Shown: positions 6,009 to 8,501 of the stretch, one piece after another | Position numbering within the stretch: the stretch's first letter is position 1 | How the letters are laid out: the number at the start of each line of letters is the position of its first letter | Assembly: GCA_045591485.1 (NCBI GenBank) | Contig: JAZNSV010000186.1 | Coordinates: 1 to 8,501 of the forward strand | Source of the DNA: Colimorpha sp045591485 | GTDB lineage: Bacteria > Bacteroidota > Bacteroidia > Bacteroidales > P3 | DNA: 8,501 bases | Direction: 5' to 3' | Program-made: the position numbers and the translations under genes | Notes under the pieces: generated by a model | The model's input: the letters and a program-made list of their open reading frames with translations, nothing else | Databases searched by the model: none | What the model was told of the DNA's origin: nothing

Positions 6009-7090
6009 TTACAATAAAGCACCTCAACAAACAATATGTCAATCCTGACGGCACCGTCTTCAAGGTGCTCAAGGACGTCAACTGCGAAATCAACCAGGGC
6101 GAGGTGATAAGCATCATCGGCCCTTCGGGCACAGGCAAGAGCACCTTCTTGCGTGCCATCAATCTGCTTGATCCGCCCACTGGCGGCGAGATTATTGTCG
6201 ACGGCGAGAACATCCTGGCCAAAGGCTATCCGCTGAACAAGCTGCGCCAGAAGATGGGCATGGTGTTCCAGAGCTTCAACCTCTTTGAACATCTCTCCAT
6301 TCTCGACAACGTCACCTTCGCGCCGATGAAGTTGCGCGGCCTGAGCCGCAGCGAAGCCGAGTCGGAGGCCATGACGATGCTGCGCAAGGTGGGCATGGCC
6401 GAGAAGGCCGGAGCCATGCCGTCGGACCTTTCGGGCGGACAGAAACAGCGCGTGGCCATAGCACGCTGCCTGGCCATGCATCCGGAGGTGATTCTCTTCG
6501 ACGAGCCCACGTCGGCCCTCGACCCCACCATGGTGGGCGAGGTGCTCAGCGTGTTGCGTCAGCTCGCTTCCGAGGGCATGACGATGCTCATCGTCACCCA
6601 CGAGATGAAGTTCGCCCATGACGTCAGCACCCGCATCTTCTTCATGAACGAGGGCATCATCTACGAGGACGGCACGCCGCAGCAGATATTCGAAAATCCG
6701 GTGCACAGCGCCACCAAGGCTTTTGTGCAGCGCATACACAAACTGCTCTTCGAGGTGGACAGCGCCGACTTCGACATGCTCGACGTGCATTCGCAGATGG
6801 CCGCTTTCTGCAACAAGTACAATATCGCTGCCAAGCGCGACGCCGCCGACCGCATCACTGATTTGATGACCGCCGCCGTCATGCCGAGCCTCTATCCGTT
6901 CACCCTGCGCCTCACCTATAGCGAACAGAACAACGTCGCGGCCCTCGACTTCATGAAGGCTGGCGTCGATGTGTCGCCCCTGCAGGCCGACGGCGTCGAC
7001 AGCAAGGCCGTCGACGAGATAAAATCGCTGTGCCGCGAGGTGGTCGAAGAGCCCACAACACGCGGTTTCAGGGTGAAGTTTATATTGTAG
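6005..7090 (+). CDS. Amino-acid ABC transporter ATPase with C-terminal extension
   Basis: This is the ATP-hydrolysing subunit of the importer encoded just upstream, of the GlnQ/HisP polar amino-acid type. The first 245 residues form a complete nucleotide-binding domain: Walker A GPSGTGKST (39-47), Q-loop Q89, ABC signature LSGGQKQR (142-149), Walker B VILFDEP (162-168), D-loop SALD and switch H199 (VTHE). Residues about 246-361 are an extra domain not found in plain GlnQ proteins (about 240-250 residues). It includes ALDFMKAGVDVSPL and ends GFRVKFIL. MetN ATPases carry a regulatory C-terminal NIL domain of similar size, but I do not see its pattern. A degenerate GHKL/RsbW-like fold is another, weak possibility. 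A regulatory role is inference. Its start codon lies inside the permease stop (ATGA), implying translational coupling, and its stop is 2 bases from the stop of the converging minus-strand gene. Confidence 0.93.
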   Translation: MITIKHLNKQYVNPDGTVFKVLKDVNCEINQGEVISIIGPSGTGKSTFLRAINLLDPPTGGEIIVDGENILAKGYPLNKLRQKMGMVFQSFNLFEHLSILDNVTFAPMKLRGLSRSEAESEAMTMLRKVGMAEKAGAMPSDLSGGQKQRVAIARCLAMHPEVILFDEPTSALDPTMVGEVLSVLRQLASEGMTMLIVTHEMKFAHDVSTRIFFMNEGIIYEDGTPQQIFENPVHSATKAFVQRIHKLLFEVDSADFDMLDVHSQMAAFCNKYNIAAKRDAADRITDLMTAAVMPSLYPFTLRLTYSEQNNVAALDFMKAGVDVSPLQADGVDSKAVDEIKSLCREVVEEPTTRGFRVKFIL

Positions 7091-7092
7091 CT

Positions 7093-7887
7093 CTATTTGC
7101 GCACTTGCGTGTACCCACTGACCGGGCCGAAGTCGAACCCATCGACGACGACCCGGTTTTTTGTTGTGCGCCCCAGAAAGCAGCAGTTGAGACGTGCATC
7201 GTCGAGTTTGAGCAGGAATTGGTCTTCGTTAGCCTCGTCCACGGCCACAAGATAGCGGCCGGTTTCTTCGCCGAAGAGAAAGGCGTCGAGGCGCACCTCG
7301 CGCGGTGGAAGTATGTCGTAGCCCAGCGGCGCGGTGTAGCGCAGGAGCGAGCAGAAGAGTCCGCCGGCGGCCACGGCCATCGGCTCGTGGCAGAGCGCGG
7401 CTCCATGCAGGGCTCCAAGTATGAGTTCGATGTATTGGCAGTCTTCTTCGCGTCCGTCGGCGGCCATGGGCTCGTCGACAAGGTGCAGGCACCGGCGGGC
7501 GTATTCGCTGTCGGCGAATTCGGTGCTGACATTGCCGACCATGTATATGAGCAGGCCGGTGTTTAATGTTGAATGTCGAAAGTCGGATGTTGGATTGTTG
7601 CAGAGCTGCTGCGCGATGCCGAGGCATTCTTTGATTTTGGGCTCGCGGATGGCGCGATGGTCGGCATTGCCGGTGTAGAGGTATTCGTCGCGTTCCACGG
7701 TGTGCTTCTGTCCGCGCAGCCAGCCGTAGAGGCTCTGCTGGCGTCCGTTGCTCTCCCACATGGCCAGCAGGGTGGAGAGCTCCTCCATGGTTGGGATGCG
7801 ACCTACAATGTCGAGAATTTCGTCGTAGGCCTCGCGCGATATGCCGAGGGCCTCGACTTGTTCGAAGTCGACAGCCGGTTCACTCAT
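7093..7887 (-). CDS. Truncated PurL-like protein (AIR-synthase-related, probably non-catalytic)
   Basis: The 264-residue product resembles fragments of phosphoribosylformylglycinamidine synthase (PurL). Residues 21-58 (YDEILDIVGRIPTMEELS, AMWES, GWLRG) recall the PurL linker pattern (I-GR-PN-EL-MWSEHCSYK). Residues 114-131 (IYMVGNVSTEFADSEYAR) and 157-217 (LGALHGAALCHEPMAVAAGG, then AFLFGEETGRYLVAV) recall the C-terminal AIRS domain. The ATP-binding AIRS domain between them is absent. The SEHCSYK motif has become ESNGRQQ, and the SDGG-type motif reads AAGG. A catalytic role is therefore unlikely; a regulatory or binding role is inference. The start at 7887 overlaps the end of the phosphatase gene by 8 bases; the open frame extends upstream to 7980 but that part lies within the phosphatase gene. 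A heptameric repeat encodes residues 97-108. It converges on the ABC ATPase gene with no visible terminator. Confidence 0.7.
   Translation of the reverse strand: MSEPAVDFEQVEALGISREAYDEILDIVGRIPTMEELSTLLAMWESNGRQQSLYGWLRGQKHTVERDEYLYTGNADHRAIREPKIKECLGIAQQLCNNPTSDFRHSTLNTGLLIYMVGNVSTEFADSEYARRCLHLVDEPMAADGREEDCQYIELILGALHGAALCHEPMAVAAGGLFCSLLRYTAPLGYDILPPREVRLDAFLFGEETGRYLVAVDEANEDQFLLKLDDARLNCCFLGRTTKNRVVVDGFDFGPVSGYTQVRK
7565..7600 (+). repeat. Degenerate 7-base tandem repeat inside the PurL-like gene
   Basis: Five consecutive units read on the plus strand: AATGTTG, AATGTCG, AAAGTCG, GATGTTG and GATTGTTG (the last has one extra base). On the coding (minus) strand this appears as CAACATC-, CGACTTT- and CGACATT-like heptamers. 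Because 7 is not a multiple of 3, the units are translated in shifting frames, giving residues 97-108 of the PurL-like protein, a low-similarity stretch between two conserved blocks. It looks like an inserted simple repeat tolerated in a loop. Confidence 0.65.
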
Positions 7888-8338
7888 CGGCGCACAGTTT
7901 GTTGAAGATGGCCGTGCAGCCCTCGTAGATGTCTTTCCACGCGGCGGTGAAGTTGCGCGTATACCACGGGTCGGCCACATCGCGCGGGTGGTCGGTGTGG
8001 TCCAGTATCAGGCTGAGTTTGCCGTCGGGGTCGCTGCCGAGGATGTCGAGCATGCCCTGCATGTTGGAGGCGTCCATGCCGACAATCATGTCGTAGTGGG
8101 CATAGTCGGCCTTGGTCAGCTGACGGGCCGAGTGTCCGGGGCAGCCGATGCCGTGTTTGGCCAGCTCCTGTCGTGCCATGGGGTAGACCGGGTTGCCTAT
8201 CTCCTCGGTGCTTGTGGCGGCCGAGGCAATCTCGAAGTCGGCCTCGCGCTCGGCGGTGCGCACCATCTTCTTCATAATAAACTCAGCCATAGGGCTGCGG
8301 CAGATGTTGCCGTGACATACAAAAAGCAAACGTTTCAT
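7880..8338 (-). CDS. Low-molecular-weight protein tyrosine phosphatase
   Basis: This 152-residue cytosolic phosphatase removes phosphate from phosphotyrosine (or similar phosphomonoesters) by a cysteinyl-phosphate mechanism. The active-site loop is at the N-terminus: VCHGNICRSP with nucleophile C8, C13, R14 and S15. The general acid is D123 in the DPWY motif. Length is typical (about 150). The start is ATG 8338, directly before the P-loop strand; the in-frame ATG at 8365 is rejected because it lies upstream of the -7 promoter element (8350-8343), which overlaps that frame. The promoter puts transcription start at or within a few bases of the ATG, so the message may be leaderless. The stop overlaps the PurL-like gene start by 8 bases, so the two are probably translated from one mRNA. 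In some bacteria such enzymes act on capsule tyrosine kinases, but no capsule gene is in view. Confidence 0.95.
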   Translation of the reverse strand: MKRLLFVCHGNICRSPMAEFIMKKMVRTAEREADFEIASAATSTEEIGNPVYPMARQELAKHGIGCPGHSARQLTKADYAHYDMIVGMDASNMQGMLDILGSDPDGKLSLILDHTDHPRDVADPWYTRNFTAAWKDIYEGCTAIFNKLCADE

Positions 8339-8342
8339 GGTG

Positions 8343-8373
8343 CAAAGATACAAATAATTCGCCAATCGGCAAA
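8343..8373 (-). promoter_or_regulatory. Consensus Bacteroidota promoter for the phosphatase operon
   Basis: Read on the minus strand, TTTG (8373-8370) is followed by a 19-base spacer and TATCTTTG (8350-8343). This fits the Bacteroidota -33/-7 consensus TTTG-N(about 19)-TAnnTTTG. Only four bases (CACC) separate the -7 element from the phosphatase ATG, so the start of transcription should fall at or next to the start codon. Confidence 0.85.
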
Positions 8374-8410
8374 AAAAAGTTGCAAAAAAGTGCTGTCACC
8401 ACCACTTCCG

Positions 8411-8428
8411 GCAGTGTACCGGTACTGC
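8411..8428. repeat. Hairpin-forming palindrome at the inner edge of the right repeat
   Basis: GCAGT (8411-8415) pairs with ACTGC (8424-8428). In another register GTACCGGTAC (8416-8425) is a perfect 10-base palindrome. It lies between the phosphatase promoter and the tandem array and shares the ACCGGT core with the left-end copy at 21-26. Confidence 0.5.
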
Positions 8429-8440
8429 ATATCAACGATA
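8418..8440 (+). repeat. Right copy of the inverted extragenic repeat
   Basis: This segment matches the reverse complement of 4-26 at 22 of 23 bases, beginning ACCGGTACTGCAT. Its outer part forms the first unit of the 11-base tandem array. In both copies the ACCGGT end points into the window and the ATATCAACGAT end points outward. Confidence 0.75.
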
Positions 8441-8472
8441 CTTCAACGATATATCAACGATATATCTACGAT
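8429..8472 (+). repeat. Four-unit 11-base tandem repeat array
   Basis: Four units in exact 11-base register: ATATCAACGAT (8429-8439), ACTTCAACGAT (8440-8450), ATATCAACGAT (8451-8461) and ATATCTACGAT (8462-8472). Each perfect unit plus the next two bases forms a small inverted repeat, ATATC-AAC-GATAT. A spacing of 11 bases is close to one DNA helical turn, which would suit a protein that binds in phase, but no function is known. Confidence 0.8.
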
Positions 8473-8501
8473 TGTAATCGTCGAAATATCGTTGATATAT
8501 C
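8448..8501. repeat. 54-base imperfect dyad at the window edge
   Basis: The arms 8448-8463 and 8486-8501 are exact 16-base reverse complements (GATATATCAACGATAT). Inside them ACGATT (8468-8473) pairs with AATCGT (8476-8481) around a 2-base centre, and two of the four intervening positions also pair. In total 24 of 27 positions on each side are complementary. The window ends at the arm's last base, so the dyad may extend further. It overlaps the last units of the tandem array. Confidence 0.75.

Noticed and set aside
7030..7905. Plus-strand open frames opposite the PurL-like gene
   Set aside because: The minus-strand frame has the PurL-like motifs, the overlap with the phosphatase gene and a promoter for the pair; the plus-strand frames have no recognisable domain and overlap the ATPase end.
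8429..8472. CRISPR-like array
   Set aside because: The units are contiguous 11-mers without spacers, and no cas gene is present.

Overview
This window looks like a chromosomal segment of a GC-rich member of the Bacteroidota, most likely order Bacteroidales. Two lines of evidence support this. Both recognisable promoters carry the Bacteroidota -7 element TAnnTTTG (as TATCTTTG), inside a shared 13-base string TTGTATCTTTGCA. The ribosomal proteins and IF3 also read like Bacteroidales versions. Genes are GC-rich and the short gaps are AT-rich. I cannot name a genus. There is no tRNA, rRNA, insertion sequence, phage gene or CRISPR array, and no gene-free stretch longer than about 165 bases.

Layout. 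(1) Positions 159-3804, plus strand, hold a translation cluster, thrS-infC-rpmI-rplT-rplS: threonyl-tRNA synthetase, initiation factor IF3, and ribosomal proteins L35, L20 and L19. It starts from a promoter at 114-121 and is followed by a strong hairpin at 3839-3869. (2) Positions 3891-7090, plus strand, hold a second tight cluster. It contains a cytidylate-kinase-like P-loop protein, a lipoprotein fused to an amino-acid ABC permease, and its ATPase, which has a C-terminal extension. (3) Positions 7093-8338, minus strand, hold a two-gene unit. A low-molecular-weight protein tyrosine phosphatase comes first and overlaps a shrunken relative of the purine enzyme PurL. It converges on the ABC operon with only 2 bases between the stop codons. 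(4) Both window ends hold pieces of the same extragenic repeat in inverted orientation. The right end shows a four-unit 11-base tandem array running into a 54-base dyad.

How the genes work together. The first cluster makes translation machinery (charging tRNA-Thr, initiation, 50S assembly). IF3 seems to use a rare AUA start codon, which would fit the rare-start-codon autoregulation known for infC elsewhere. The second cluster encodes a nearly self-contained polar amino-acid importer, in which the solute-binding domain is tethered to the permease. The minus-strand pair joins a signalling phosphatase to a probably non-catalytic PurL homologue; its role is unknown.

Most worth a second look: the solute-binding domain appears circularly permuted (lobe 2 before lobe 1); the mini-PurL protein lacks the ATP-binding domain and key motifs; a heptameric repeat lies inside that gene; infC has a probable non-canonical start; and the repeat pair bounds the window.
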